From JAVVHE01 sp038238915 (lineage in GTDB: Bacteria; Pseudomonadota; Alphaproteobacteria; Sphingomonadales; Sphingomonadaceae): a stretch of DNA of 64,000 nucleotides. Below, one piece after another: positions 33,520 through 42,391 of the stretch. The stretch's first letter is position 1. Every line of letters starts with the position of its first letter. Made by a program: the position numbers and the translations under genes. The notes beneath the pieces are model-generated. The model made no database searches and had not been told where the DNA came from. It saw only the letters and a list, made by a program, of their open reading frames with translations. The stretch is taken from assembly GCA_038238915.1 (NCBI GenBank), contig JBBSFH010000015.1:22148-86147 (forward strand), given 5' to 3'.

Positions 33520-33840
33520 CTAGTCCGCGTCGTACACCACTGTGTACCGATCCGGCGTCAACACCGCAGACGTGCCATCGGCGTAGAGCGCCTCCACCTT
33601 CGAAACCGCGCCCACCGGCGCACCTGCCAGCCGCGCGCCCGGCTTCGACACCACGGGGACGATTTCCACCGCACCGCGCTCGATCAGCCATGTCCGCGTG
33701 AACGCTTCGCACAGCGCGCGCGCGGAGCGCAGAAGCCCCGCGAGCAACGCATCCTCGTCCCCCGTGTCGAGCCGCAGATACGCCTTCAGTTCGCCCAGAC
33801 CCACCGGCTCGGCAGTAGGGGGCACCGGTTCCACCAGCAT
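33520..33840 (-). CDS. N-terminal part of the head-tail connector (RcGTA gene 6-like), truncated by TAG
   Basis: The 106 residues starting MLVEPVPPTAEPVGLGELKAYLRLD show the connector opening, then LLRSARALCEAFTRTWLIERG and LTPDRYTVVYDAD. The frame halts at an amber codon exactly where intact relatives continue. The protein would lack the conserved C-terminal helices needed for ring assembly. A suppressor or sequencing error is possible. Confidence 0.75.
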   Translation of the reverse strand: MLVEPVPPTAEPVGLGELKAYLRLDTGDEDALLAGLLRSARALCEAFTRTWLIERGAVEIVPVVSKPGARLAGAPVGAVSKVEALYADGTSAVLTPDRYTVVYDAD

Positions 33841-33841
33841 G

Positions 33842-34123
33842 TCAGCGATCCTCCACGCGCAGCACCACGCTACGCTCGTCGCTCCGCCCATCGGAGAATG
33901 TTACCGAATTGGTAAGGTGGTACACGTGTCCCGGCACACCGCCGTTCACCAGCGCACTCGTCTGCACCGCGGTGGCCGCGCTCGAGATCACCGCCACGCC
34001 GCCCAGCTCGATGGGGCGCGTTTGCCAGACGCTGCCCGTAACCGTCTGCCCGCTCAAATACCCGGCGTTCCAGTCGAACGAATAATCGATCGAAGCACCG
34101 GGGTCTTTCAGATAATAATTCAT
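33842..34123 (-). CDS. Phage fiber-tail adaptor-like protein
   Basis: The 93-residue protein opens MNYYLKDPGASIDYSFDW and ends HVYHLTNSVTFSDGRSDERSVVLRVEDR. This matches small phage proteins annotated as fibre-tail adaptors or fibronectin-like linkers. The ATG at 34123 has a GGAGG site; an upstream in-frame start at 34138 is less likely. It overlaps or adjoins the connector gene by one base. It is not part of canonical RcGTA and suggests a hybrid module. Confidence 0.6.
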   Translation of the reverse strand: MNYYLKDPGASIDYSFDWNAGYLSGQTVTGSVWQTRPIELGGVAVISSAATAVQTSALVNGGVPGHVYHLTNSVTFSDGRSDERSVVLRVEDR

Positions 34124-34163
34124 CGTCCTGCCTCCCACCTGAAGTCGAAGCGTCGCTCCACCT

Positions 34164-34535
34164 TCAGGTCGGATTGCCGAATTCGACGTCCCACGCCGAA
34201 AAACTCACCGTTCCACCCAGCGCCAATGTCTGCGCGGGGCAGGTGGTCACGTAGAGCAGCCGCGAGGTGCCCGGATCGGTCAGCGCCACATAGGCGGCCG
34301 TCCCCGCCGCGCTCACCGCCACGCCGCTCTTGGCTCCCACGGTCGTTCGCCGACCGTCGATCAGCCCTGCATACGGTGCCAGAAAGTCCACCGCAGCCAT
34401 CGTCACCGTAGCCAGCGCCTGGCTCGTCGCGGTCGGATAGTCGGCGGGCTGCGCCGCCAGTGCCACCATCCGCGTCGCACTGCGAACCACGGCAATCGCC
34501 GCGTCCAGCACATCGGTATTCACTGCCTTTGCCAT
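34164..34535 (-). CDS. Small phage-type protein, probable capsid or fibre accessory
   Basis: The 123-residue protein starts MAKAVNTDVLDAAIAVVRS and ends LLYVTTCPAQTLALGGTVSFSAWDVEFGNPT. The segment RLLYVTTC with SAWDVE recurs in small phage proteins of unknown role located between capsid and connector genes. The AAGGAG site sets the start. No enzymatic motif is visible. Confidence 0.6.
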   Translation of the reverse strand: MAKAVNTDVLDAAIAVVRSATRMVALAAQPADYPTATSQALATVTMAAVDFLAPYAGLIDGRRTTVGAKSGVAVSAAGTAAYVALTDPGTSRLLYVTTCPAQTLALGGTVSFSAWDVEFGNPT

Positions 34536-34573
34536 ATCGGTTTCTCCTTGTCGTCCAAAACTGGTTTATCGGT

Positions 34574-35605
34574 TCAGGCGCGCGGTACCGGCACGGTGCG
34601 CTGATCGGACGCCACGGGCGTCAACACTCCGCGCTCGAACAGCGAGAGGCGTGCCGAACCGGTCCGCAGCGCCGATCGTCCCGCTTCCGCTCTCACCGCC
34701 GCGATCGCCTTCAGCATTGCGCCGCCAGCACGCGCGGCGCTTCGACCACTCGCAGCGCCCAGCGGGAACGGCATCGTGATGTTCGTTGCCGCGCCCCGGG
34801 TTCCGCTGCGCCCGCCCATCGGCGCGACCGACAGTTGCAGGACCAGCGCTGCACCAGGATCGCGGCTTGCCGAGCGTGCACGAGTCGGCCCCAGCGGCAG
34901 CGTCAGCGTCACAGCAGCCAGCTGGTCGCGCGTGATCGATCGCCCGCCGCCCGCCGTCAGCGCCGCGCTCGAACCCGTCGACAGCCCCGCATTTCGGTCG
35001 CGTGTCGGCGATCGCCCGCCTGCGCCCAACAGCGCGGTTAGCATTGCTCCACCCTCGAAATCGTCCGCCGCCGGATCGAGCGCGGACGCTTTGCCCCACA
35101 GCCCAACCCTGGTGACACCCACGAACAGCGCGTCGGCGATCGGATAGCCCGTCGTGGTGCCCACCTGCGCGCCGTTGAAGAAGATCAGCGCGCTCGTGCC
35201 GACAATACCCAGTTGCAGTATCGCGGGCAGGGTGATCGTACCAACCGTCAGCTTGACGATGCTCGTCTCGATCCCGCCAATCCGCTTGAACAGTTCGATC
35301 TGTGTCGTGCTCGCGATCCGCAGCCCGATAAAATTATTGTGGTCGATCGCGCGCACCGCTGCGGCGACCGAAATGCCCGCAGTAAAACTGCTGGCCTTGG
35401 CATAATGGTCCGCCACCGCGACATCGATGCGCCCCAGACACCCCGTGCTCGTCTGCACTCGGACCTGGTTGGTCGCATTGATCTTCAGTCCCGCGAGGTC
35501 ACCCGCCGTCGCCCCGGCGCACGACCAGGTTCCGCCCGTCCCCGCGCGCCCATTGATCGCGGTGCCCGAGACCCCCGTGAAATTGTCGGTGAACACAACC
35601 GCCAT
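34574..35605 (-). CDS. Beta-sandwich fibre-like protein with C-terminal (G)RSxxR repeats
   Basis: In this 343-residue protein, residues 1-185 look like a concanavalin/LamG-type jelly roll (TDNFTGVSGTAINGRAG, NNFIGLRIASTTQIELFKR, VTRVGLWGKASALDPAADDFEGG). Residues 190-320 hold about six units of roughly 22 residues centred on GGRSPTRD, GGRSITRD, RARSASRD, GGRSGTRG, SGRSAARAG and AGRSALRTG. The function is unknown; a capsid-decorating or tail-fibre role is inferred from the phage context. A strong terminator separates it from the capsid gene. Confidence 0.65.
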   Translation of the reverse strand: MAVVFTDNFTGVSGTAINGRAGTGGTWSCAGATAGDLAGLKINATNQVRVQTSTGCLGRIDVAVADHYAKASSFTAGISVAAAVRAIDHNNFIGLRIASTTQIELFKRIGGIETSIVKLTVGTITLPAILQLGIVGTSALIFFNGAQVGTTTGYPIADALFVGVTRVGLWGKASALDPAADDFEGGAMLTALLGAGGRSPTRDRNAGLSTGSSAALTAGGGRSITRDQLAAVTLTLPLGPTRARSASRDPGAALVLQLSVAPMGGRSGTRGAATNITMPFPLGAASGRSAARAGGAMLKAIAAVRAEAGRSALRTGSARLSLFERGVLTPVASDQRTVPVPRA

Positions 35606-35625
35606 CGCGCATGCTCCAGGCCTGG

Positions 35626-35662
35626 CAAAAAAAGACGCCGCCGAACACGAGGTCCGGCGGCG
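35626..35662 (-). terminator. Intrinsic terminator after the capsid gene
   Basis: On the minus strand CGCCGCCG pairs with CGGCGGCG and is followed by seven T residues (complement of 35627-35633). It sits between the capsid stop and the next start, inside the otherwise continuous cluster, so head and downstream genes may be separately or partly transcribed. Confidence 0.88.
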
Positions 35663-35710
35663 CAGTCATCGTGCGGGAAAAGGGGAAAACCCGCCCGGAA
35701 CGCCCGAGGT

Positions 35711-36877
35711 CTAGCTCACGTCGAACTTGAGCAGTTTGATCGCCTCGCTGTTCGCCACCGATCCGCTCACACGCTTGGTCGCGTAGAAGTTGACGAACGG
35801 TTTGTTGGTGAACGGATCGCGCAGGATTCGCGTGTCGACGCGGTCGGCGATGATGTATCCCGCCTTGAAGTCGCCGAACGCGATCGAGAAACTGCCCGGC
35901 GCGATCGTCGGCATGTCCTCGCAATCGATCACCGGGTAGCCGAACAGCATGTCCGGCTGCCCCGAAACCATCGAAGGCGTCCAGCTGAACCCGCCATAAT
36001 TATCCTTCATCCGGCGGATGACCGACAAGGTCTGTGTGTTCATCACGAAGCTCGCGTTCTGACGATACGCGGGCCGCAGCGAGTGGATCAGATTGATGAT
36101 CATGTCCTGCGGGAACACGGTCGTGGTCTGTGTGGGAAATGCGCCCGCCACGCCGGTGGCGATATATTGCAGCGTGCCGATCGGCCGCGTGCTGTCCGGC
36201 GCGGTGCTCGCCGGGCTGGTCAGGAACCCCAGCGGCCGGTTGACCCCCGAGCCGCTCACGAACGCCGCACCCTCGGCCCGTGCGAACTCGCGCGCGATCT
36301 CCTGTGCGAGCCAGCCTTCCAGATCGAAGAAACTGTCGTCGAGCATCGCCTGCGTCGCGCTCGGATTGGCATAAAGCTCACCCATCGGCGGTGCGATGGT
36401 GGCGAACTTGACCGTATTGGTCGCCGCCATCTGCGTCGTATCATTCTCCGCAACCCAGCCCGATTGCACATTGTTGAGCGTTAGCAGGCGGCGATAGTTG
36501 GACGTCCCCACCTGAACCACATTGGCAATTCTGCGGATCGGCGAGATGTCGCGCAGTGTTGCCTGGATCGTCGCGTCGATCTGCAGCGGCACCGCGTAGC
36601 CGCCGTCCGCGCCGCTACTGGTCGTCTCGGTGAAGCTCTTTGTCTCCAGCCCCGCCGTCACGCCGCGGCGCAGATACGCCGCCATCCCCGGCTCGCGCAC
36701 GGTTTCCGCTTTCGCCCCGCTCAGCGCAGGCCGCTGCGCAGTACGCACCGCGCCGTCCACCCGCGCGCCCAGCTTCGCCATCTCGCCGCGCAGCGCTGCG
36801 ATATCACTCGTAACACCGCCCGCCTCAATCGCATCGAAGCTCGCTTCGAGCACGTCCGCCTTCACCTCATAGTCCAT
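35711..36877 (-). CDS. HK97-type major capsid protein (RcGTA gene 5-like)
   Basis: This 388-residue protein forms the icosahedral shell. An N-terminal coiled-coil delta region (residues 1-70) precedes the mature domain: TETTSSGADGGYAVPLQIDATI, SPIRRIANVVQVGTSNYRRL, DDSFFDLEGWLAQEIAREFARAEGAAFVSGSG and the C-terminal KVNFYATKRVSG-type E-loop region. The length matches HK97 fold capsids cleaved by the adjacent protease. The frame is intact. Confidence 0.92.
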   Translation of the reverse strand: MDYEVKADVLEASFDAIEAGGVTSDIAALRGEMAKLGARVDGAVRTAQRPALSGAKAETVREPGMAAYLRRGVTAGLETKSFTETTSSGADGGYAVPLQIDATIQATLRDISPIRRIANVVQVGTSNYRRLLTLNNVQSGWVAENDTTQMAATNTVKFATIAPPMGELYANPSATQAMLDDSFFDLEGWLAQEIAREFARAEGAAFVSGSGVNRPLGFLTSPASTAPDSTRPIGTLQYIATGVAGAFPTQTTTVFPQDMIINLIHSLRPAYRQNASFVMNTQTLSVIRRMKDNYGGFSWTPSMVSGQPDMLFGYPVIDCEDMPTIAPGSFSIAFGDFKAGYIIADRVDTRILRDPFTNKPFVNFYATKRVSGSVANSEAIKLLKFDVS

Positions 36878-36905
36878 GTCCGTCTCCTTGTATGAAACCC
36901 CAACG

Positions 36906-37364
36906 TCACGCCGCGCCGCCGCCCTCCACCGTATGCACCCGCGCCAGCGGCTGCATCGGAAAGGTCACCAGCGAAACCTCGAGTAAATCCAGATCGGTAA
37001 GTTCGCGCACCCCCGTCTTCGCGTCGCGCGCCGATTGGCGCACGCGGTAGCCGAAACTCAGGCCCGCCACCGCGCCGCCCTTGATCAGCGCCATCGCCTC
37101 GCGCGCCTGCGCCGATCCTTCCGCCAGCCGCGCGATCACGCGCAGCCCGCGCCCGTCCTCCGCCAACCGCTCCACCCGGCCGATCGGGCGCTTGGCGTCA
37201 TGCTGCCACAGCAGCGGCAGGCCGCCCCCTCCGCCCGCCGCCATCGCCGCCACCGCGCGCCGGAACGCCCCGCGCCGAACCACATCGCGCCCCTTGTCCG
37301 CCACATCGAACACGCTCGCATACCCCGCCAGCCGCGCCTCGCCGCCGGGCTGCGCTCCGCTCAC
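36906..37364 (-). CDS. HK97-type prohead protease (RcGTA gene 4-like)
   Basis: The 152-residue serine protease matures the capsid. LAGYASVFDVADKGRDVV, the catalytic His in PLLWQHDAKRPIGRVE and the Ser in AVAGLSFGYRVRQS with ELTDLDLLEVSLVTFPM fit the family. The GTG at 37364 overlaps the DUF6127 stop (GTGA), which fixes the start despite a longer open frame to 37484. Confidence 0.88.
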   Translation of the reverse strand: MSGAQPGGEARLAGYASVFDVADKGRDVVRRGAFRRAVAAMAAGGGGGLPLLWQHDAKRPIGRVERLAEDGRGLRVIARLAEGSAQAREAMALIKGGAVAGLSFGYRVRQSARDAKTGVRELTDLDLLEVSLVTFPMQPLARVHTVEGGGAA

Positions 37365-37681
37365 GAGCGCACCAGATCGGCCAGATGCAGCTTGACCGCG
37401 ATAACCGCGAGCAGCCCCGCCACGATGCCGCGAACCGTCCAGGTGATCGCCGCCTGCGTCGCCTGCCGCTTCGTATCGCGCCACCCCGCCAGTGTCGCGC
37501 GCATCGCCGCGATATCCGCCACCGCCGCGCCGTCATCCAGCCCAAGCCGCCTGCATGCGCGCTCGGCCCCCAATTGGGCCGCCTCCTCCACCACCGCGCG
37601 CAGCGTCACCAGATCGGCACCCTGATCCTCGGCCTGACGAATCAGCCCCGCCAGCATCGGGCTCGCGTCCACACTGCTCAC
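37361..37681 (-). CDS. DUF6127-like small membrane protein (RcGTA gene 3.5 position)
   Basis: This 106-residue protein with a GTG start overlaps the portal stop. A helical N-terminal region (LAGLIRQAEDQGADLVTLRAVVEEAAQLGAER) precedes one membrane segment (TVRGIVAGLLAVIAVKLHLADL). It matches small proteins between portal and protease in sphingomonad GTAs. The role is unknown. Confidence 0.7.
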   Translation of the reverse strand: MSSVDASPMLAGLIRQAEDQGADLVTLRAVVEEAAQLGAERACRRLGLDDGAAVADIAAMRATLAGWRDTKRQATQAAITWTVRGIVAGLLAVIAVKLHLADLVRS

Positions 37682-38840
37682 GCCGCCATCTCCCCACCGA
37701 TATCGAGCATCGCGCGTTTCTCCGCATCGGTGAGGAAACTCGCCGCCCCGACCTGCGCCCACAGCGCCGCACGGTCCGCCGCGACCGCAGGGATCTGATC
37801 ACGGTCGATCCCCACCTCCACCTCGGGCCACCAATGCCGAAAATGCCCCTCCAGCGCCGCCGCCAGCTTCTCGGCCAGGGCAGCAGCGTGAGGCGCCACA
37901 ACGCCCGGTTCGCCTCCGCATAATTGGCATACGTATTGTCGCCCGGCAGCCCGAGCAGCATCGGCGGCACCCCGAACGCCAGCGCAATCTCGCGCGCCGC
38001 ACTCGCCTTCGCGCCGACGAAATCCAGCTCGGCGGGCGTCAGCGAAAGCGCCTGCCAGCGTAGCCCACCCTCCAGCAGCATCGGCCTGCCGCCATTGGCC
38101 GCGCCTGCGAAACTCGCCTCCATCTCGCTCTTCAGCCGCTCGAACTGCTCGGCGCTCAGCGTCGATCCGTCTGCGGGTTCATAAACCAGCGCCCCGCTCG
38201 GCCGCGCGCTGTTTTGCAGCAGCGCGGTGTTCCATTTGGAGGCTGCATTATGCGTATCGATCGCGGCAGCCGCTGCGCCCAGGCACCCCAGTCCATAATG
38301 ATCGTCGAGCGGGTTGAACGTGCGGATATGGCACAATCCCGGCCGCCCGCCCGCATCCACCGCCGGATAGCGCACCACCGCGCCGCCCACCCGGTACACA
38401 TAGGCCGATGGCCACCCACGCGCATCCGCCTCGATCGTCACACGCTCGGGGCGCAGCGCATAGAGTTCGGCGGGCATCCCGTCCGCGCCCTCCACCACCT
38501 CCAGATACGCGTTGCCGTGCAGCAAGAGAAACGCGATCACGCCCTCGAAAAACTCCGGCCCACTCATCGCCGGAGACGGCCGCGCGATCAGCGCGGCGAG
38601 CGGATGCGCATCGGGCCGCACCGCCATTGGCGCGCTCGCCACCCCCTCGGCAACGGTGCGCACAGCGCGCTGACCGATCGCATTGCGCACGAACCCCTCG
38701 CGTACATTGCCTTCGTATCCGCGAACCAGGTCGCCGCTTGACCAGCCGAAGCTCGCCATCGGATAGCGCGCGATCGGCGGCGGTGAGGCCGCCTTGCGCT
38801 GGAAAATGGGTAACCGCACTGGCACCTCCAATTCAAACAT
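37678..38840 (-). pseudogene. Portal protein (RcGTA gene 3-like) with a frameshift
   Basis: This is an HK97-type portal protein, the dodecameric DNA gate. VRLPIFQRKAASPP, LLLHGNAYLEVV, ELYALRPERVTIE and FGVPPMLLGLPGDNTYANYAEANRALWRLTLLP are intact. After TLLP the start frame turns into Arg-rich nonsense, while the real C-terminus (AEKLAAALEGHFRHWW...FLTDAEKRAMLDIGGEMAA) is in the next frame to 37678. One missing base near 37873-37886 explains it. The start may be at 38840 or 38870. Confidence 0.8.
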
Positions 38841-38913
38841 GACGCAGCGCGGCCCGGTGGCGTCTGCCATCGTGCCCGCCGCCGAAACCGCAGCCTCGTC
38901 CGCATCAAAATCG

Positions 38914-40245
38914 CTAAAGAATCCGCATCCCAGGTCGCACCGGCTCGCCGCCGAGCATCAGCTCGCTCAGCGCCCACACCAGCGCATCCGCGCGGTCGGG
39001 CGAGCGCCCCGGCCCGGCGTACACGCCGCCCACTACCATCCCGCAAAGCTCGTCTTCCAAAGCGGGAAACGCGCCGATATGGCTAACACGCCCTGTCTCG
39101 TACAACGCCGCCACCGGTTCGGCGCGCGCGATCTTGCCGTGAGATGCACGCACGCAGCGCACCGGCAACGCGGCCGCCACCCCGCGCAACACGCTCTCCA
39201 CCATCGCGCCGCCGTTGTTCACTTCCGCGACCACGCGGTCCGCATCGAAATCGCCAGCCGCGCCCACCACCGCGCGCGCCCAGCCCTCGGGCGAGAGCCC
39301 CTGCACGCTGCGGTCCGCCAGCACATAGGCGCGCCCGTCGTGCCCGCGCCCCGCGACCACGATCCCGCACGCATCCGCCGCCGCCCCCACGCTCGCAGGC
39401 GGATCGACCGCGACCACCACGCGCCCCAGCCCCGGCGCCGCCGCCACCCGGCACTGCTCGATCAGCGCGCGCGACCATAGCGCGCCCACCGCCTGCTCGA
39501 TCAGCTCGCCGTCGAGTTCCTGCCGCCCGAGCTGCGTCCCCGCATAGGCCGCCTCCACCGCATTCAGGAATGAACGCGGCAGGTTCACGCGGTTGTCGCG
39601 CGTGCGGCCCCGCGTCACCACCGCGCCGCGCGCCGCAAGCAGCGATCGCAGCAGCGGCATCGGCCGTGGCGTCGTCGTCGCCACCGCGCGCGGCGCTTCA
39701 CCCAGCCGCAGGCCCATCTGCAGATTGTCCCAGGTAGTCTGCGCGTAGCTCCATTTGCAGATCTCGTCGCACCACGCGAAGTGATGCTGCGGTCCGCGCA
39801 AATTGTCGGGCTCCTCGGCCGAGTACAGGAACGCCTGCGCGCCATTTGGCCAAAGCAGTCGCCGCCGCGACGCTTCGTACACCGGCCGGCTCGCACTCGG
39901 TGCGATCGCCATCAGCCCGCTTTCGCCCTCTACCATCGTCGCGCGCGTGTCCGCGTGCGTCGCGCCGACCAGCGCGATGCGCGCCTGTGGATCGCGCTCG
40001 GCCCAGCCGCGCGTATATTCGGCCCCCGCGCGCGTCTTGCCAAAGCCGCGCCCCGCCAGGATCAGCCATGTCGTCCACGGCTGCGGCGGCGCGATCTGTC
40101 CGGGCCGCGCCCAGAACTTCCACTCATACTGGAGTTCGGCGAGCGCATCCTCGTCCAGTTCGCCGAGCAATTGCCCACGATCGCCCCATGTCGCGGCCAC
40201 TTCGGCCAGGCTACGGCCGCGCCGCCAGTCGCGCGCGTCCCCCAT
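38914..40245 (-). CDS. Large terminase subunit (RcGTA gene 2-like)
   Basis: This 443-residue DNA-packaging motor has the ATPase Walker A in LILAGRGFGKTRAGAEY and Walker B in HHFAWCDEICKW. The coupling motif TTTPRP follows, and the nuclease half has VVAVDPPASVGAAADACGI and RADALVWALSELM. The sequence appears complete. The start overlaps the small-subunit stop by one base. Confidence 0.92.
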   Translation of the reverse strand: MGDARDWRRGRSLAEVAATWGDRGQLLGELDEDALAELQYEWKFWARPGQIAPPQPWTTWLILAGRGFGKTRAGAEYTRGWAERDPQARIALVGATHADTRATMVEGESGLMAIAPSASRPVYEASRRRLLWPNGAQAFLYSAEEPDNLRGPQHHFAWCDEICKWSYAQTTWDNLQMGLRLGEAPRAVATTTPRPMPLLRSLLAARGAVVTRGRTRDNRVNLPRSFLNAVEAAYAGTQLGRQELDGELIEQAVGALWSRALIEQCRVAAAPGLGRVVVAVDPPASVGAAADACGIVVAGRGHDGRAYVLADRSVQGLSPEGWARAVVGAAGDFDADRVVAEVNNGGAMVESVLRGVAAALPVRCVRASHGKIARAEPVAALYETGRVSHIGAFPALEDELCGMVVGGVYAGPGRSPDRADALVWALSELMLGGEPVRPGMRIL

Positions 40246-40916
40246 TACTCGCCCTCACCAATGCGCTCGGCGAGCTTGTTCAGCCGCGCCTCGATCGCCA
40301 GACGCGCCGCTTCGCCCTTCTTGCCGTGGATCGCACCGCGCTGCGCCGCCGTGCTTTCCGCACTCTCGCCGCCGCGCTTGCGCCGCAGCACTTCCACCAT
40401 CAGCCGCTCGGCCATCACATGGCGCGTCTGCCGCTTGCCACCGTTCACCGTCTCCGCCGCCCAGCCATGCACCGCGTGATTGAGCACGATCGCCTCGGCA
40501 ACATCGGCGTGCGCCGCGAGCGCGTCCGCCCACGCCGCTGCGAACGATTGGTCGCGCCGCCGCAGCGCGTAGAGCGAGGTCAGCCCCATCTCCGCCTTCG
40601 CCACCGCGAGGTCCACACGCCCCGTCGCGCCCAGTTCAGCCAGAAAGGCGAGACGACGCTCGGTCGTCCAGCGGTTGGCACCAACGGGTGCCGCGAGCGC
40701 ATCGTCGAGCGCCTTGGCCTCCGCTGCGCGCCGCGCGTGCGTCTTGTCGGGCATCACCATGTTGACTGCCACCGTGTCGATTGCCACCATGCCGATAATC
40801 GCGCCCCCGCGCGCCGCCACCGTTCGTGCCGTGGCGCGCGCCAGCGTTGCGCGTGTCGGCCGCGTCGTCGGCCGCTTCGCCGCCACGCGCGTCTTGCTCG
40901 TCTTCCTGTCGATCAT
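40245..40916 (-). CDS. Small terminase-like DNA-binding protein (RcGTA gene 1 position)
   Basis: In this protein of up to 223 residues, the conserved part is helical: RWTTERRLAFLAELGATGRVDLAVAKAEMGLTSLYALRRRDQSFAAAW, with a homeodomain-like helix-turn-helix, then HVMAERLMVEVLRRKRG. The Thr/Arg/Ala-rich N-terminal 55 residues may not be translated; internal ATGs around residues 40-57 are possible starts. It is first in the cluster, so it likely recognises packaged DNA or, in GTAs, binds nonspecifically. Confidence 0.7.
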   Translation of the reverse strand: MIDRKTSKTRVAAKRPTTRPTRATLARATARTVAARGGAIIGMVAIDTVAVNMVMPDKTHARRAAEAKALDDALAAPVGANRWTTERRLAFLAELGATGRVDLAVAKAEMGLTSLYALRRRDQSFAAAWADALAAHADVAEAIVLNHAVHGWAAETVNGGKRQTRHVMAERLMVEVLRRKRGGESAESTAAQRGAIHGKKGEAARLAIEARLNKLAERIGEGE

Positions 40917-41152
40917 CGCGCACCCCGCCCAAAAACGCGAACGGGCGACCCGATTGCTCGATCCGCCCGCACCACTCCGACTTGACCCGTTTGTGTCAGA
41001 TCAGCGTGACGATGTCAAGCAGAATGTTCCAGAACGGTTACTTATAATTCCCGCCACACCACGCCCCATCCCGCTGGCCAACGGTGTGTGCGGGTGGGCT
41101 AGGACAGTGCGCGCCGCCGCGCTAGATAGGCCATCCCTCTGGAGGCGCACCG

Positions 41153-42388
41153 ATGGCGGACACGATACCCCAACCCACCCAGACTCTCGCCCCGCTCGAG
41201 CCGCCGCTCACGCTTACGCCGCCCGCGCCGGTCGCCGTCGTTGCGCCCAACGTCGCGGCCGGACTCGTCCCCGTCTCGACCGAAATCGCGAGCGAACTCG
41301 ATCGCCGTGCTGACGCTGAAGTGGCCAAGCTCGCCGCTGCGGACGCGAACAGTCCCGAATTCGGCCGCCTCGTCGAATCCTTCTCCAACATCGGCCGCGC
41401 CGAAATCGCCGACGCCGCGCGCCAGTCGAACCGCTTCCTCGATCGACCCGTCCGCCAGATCAACGATCAGGGCGGCATCGGCGCGAACCTGACCGAGCTT
41501 CGCCGCACCGTCGAGGATCTCGATCCATCGCGGCGCGGTAATCTCACCACACAGAAACGGCTGTTCGGGCTGATCCCGATGGGTGGCAAGCTGCGCAACT
41601 ACTTCGACAGTTACAAATCCTCGCAATCCAACATCCAGAAAATCCTGACCGGCCTCGCCGGTGGCAAGGACGAGTTGATGCGGGACAATGCGGCGATCGA
41701 TGTCGAGCGCCAGGCGATGTGGGCCGCGATGGGCAGGCTCGAACAGATGATCCATGTGTCCAAGACGCTGGATGCAAAGCTCGAATCCAAATCGATGGAG
41801 CTCGAGACGAGCGATCCCGCCAAGTCGACCGCAATCAAGCAGACCGCGCTGTTCTACGTGCGCCAGCGCACCACCGATTTGCTCACCCAGCAGGCGGTTA
41901 CAGTGCAGGGCTATCTCGCGCTCGATCTGGTCAAGAAGAACAATATCGAGCTGATCAAGGGCGTCGATCGTGCATCCACCACCACCGTCTCCGCGCTGCG
42001 CACCGCAGTCACGGTCGCACAGGCGATGACCAACCAGCGCCTCGTGCTCGAACAGATCACCGCGCTCAACACCACCACCGCCAACATCATCGATGCCACC
42101 GGCGAACTGCTGAAATCGCAGACCGCCAAAATCCACGAACAGGCGGCCGGATCGACCATCCCGCTCGAAACGCTGAAGCGCGCCTTCCAGAATATCTACC
42201 AGACGATGGACGCGATCGATCAGTTCAAGCTGAAAGCGCTCGATAACATGAAGGCCACCGTCGATGCACTCTCGGGCGAGGTCGAAAAATCGCGCGGCTA
42301 CATCGCGCGCGCGCAGGGAAGTGGGACCGCAGGCTCGCTACCATCCGCCGATAGTCCGTTCGCCGCGATCACCGCCCAGGTGCGTTAG
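41153..42388 (+). CDS. telA: TelA-family toxic-anion resistance protein
   Basis: The 411-residue largely helical protein is of the TelA/YaaN family, associated with tellurite and envelope stress; its mechanism is unknown. Family stretches include RFLDRPVRQINDQGG, DPSRRGNLTTQKRLFGLIPMGGKLRNYFDSYKSSQSNIQKIL and TLDAIDQF-like segments (YQTMDAIDQFKLKALDNM). A proline-rich N-terminal 40 residues precedes the core. A TGGAGG site precedes the ATG. It is three bases from the following gene, forming a pair as in Bacillus xpaC-yaaN. Confidence 0.85.
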   Translation: MADTIPQPTQTLAPLEPPLTLTPPAPVAVVAPNVAAGLVPVSTEIASELDRRADAEVAKLAAADANSPEFGRLVESFSNIGRAEIADAARQSNRFLDRPVRQINDQGGIGANLTELRRTVEDLDPSRRGNLTTQKRLFGLIPMGGKLRNYFDSYKSSQSNIQKILTGLAGGKDELMRDNAAIDVERQAMWAAMGRLEQMIHVSKTLDAKLESKSMELETSDPAKSTAIKQTALFYVRQRTTDLLTQQAVTVQGYLALDLVKKNNIELIKGVDRASTTTVSALRTAVTVAQAMTNQRLVLEQITALNTTTANIIDATGELLKSQTAKIHEQAAGSTIPLETLKRAFQNIYQTMDAIDQFKLKALDNMKATVDALSGEVEKSRGYIARAQGSGTAGSLPSADSPFAAITAQVR

Positions 42389-42391
42389 GGC

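Larger units (their letters stand above)
25893..40916 (-). mobile_element. Gene-transfer-agent/prophage-like cluster, apparently decayed
   Basis: This is a 15-kb block of phage-type structural genes on the minus strand in RcGTA-like order: terminases, portal, protease, capsid, connectors, DUF3168, DUF2460, DUF2163, NlpC/P60 peptidase, host-specificity protein, DUF2793. No integrase, repressor, replication, holin or endolysin gene is present and no attachment repeats were seen, which fits a GTA rather than a normal prophage. Three genes carry inactivating changes and tail-tube and tape-measure genes are not found. Confidence 0.8.

Noticed and set aside
25893..40916. Active temperate prophage
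   Set aside because: No integrase, repressor, replication or lysis genes and no attachment repeats.
40990..41018. Promoter for the GTA cluster with TTGACA on the minus strand
   Set aside because: The -35 is perfect but the -10 at 17-base spacing is CACAAA, too weak to call.
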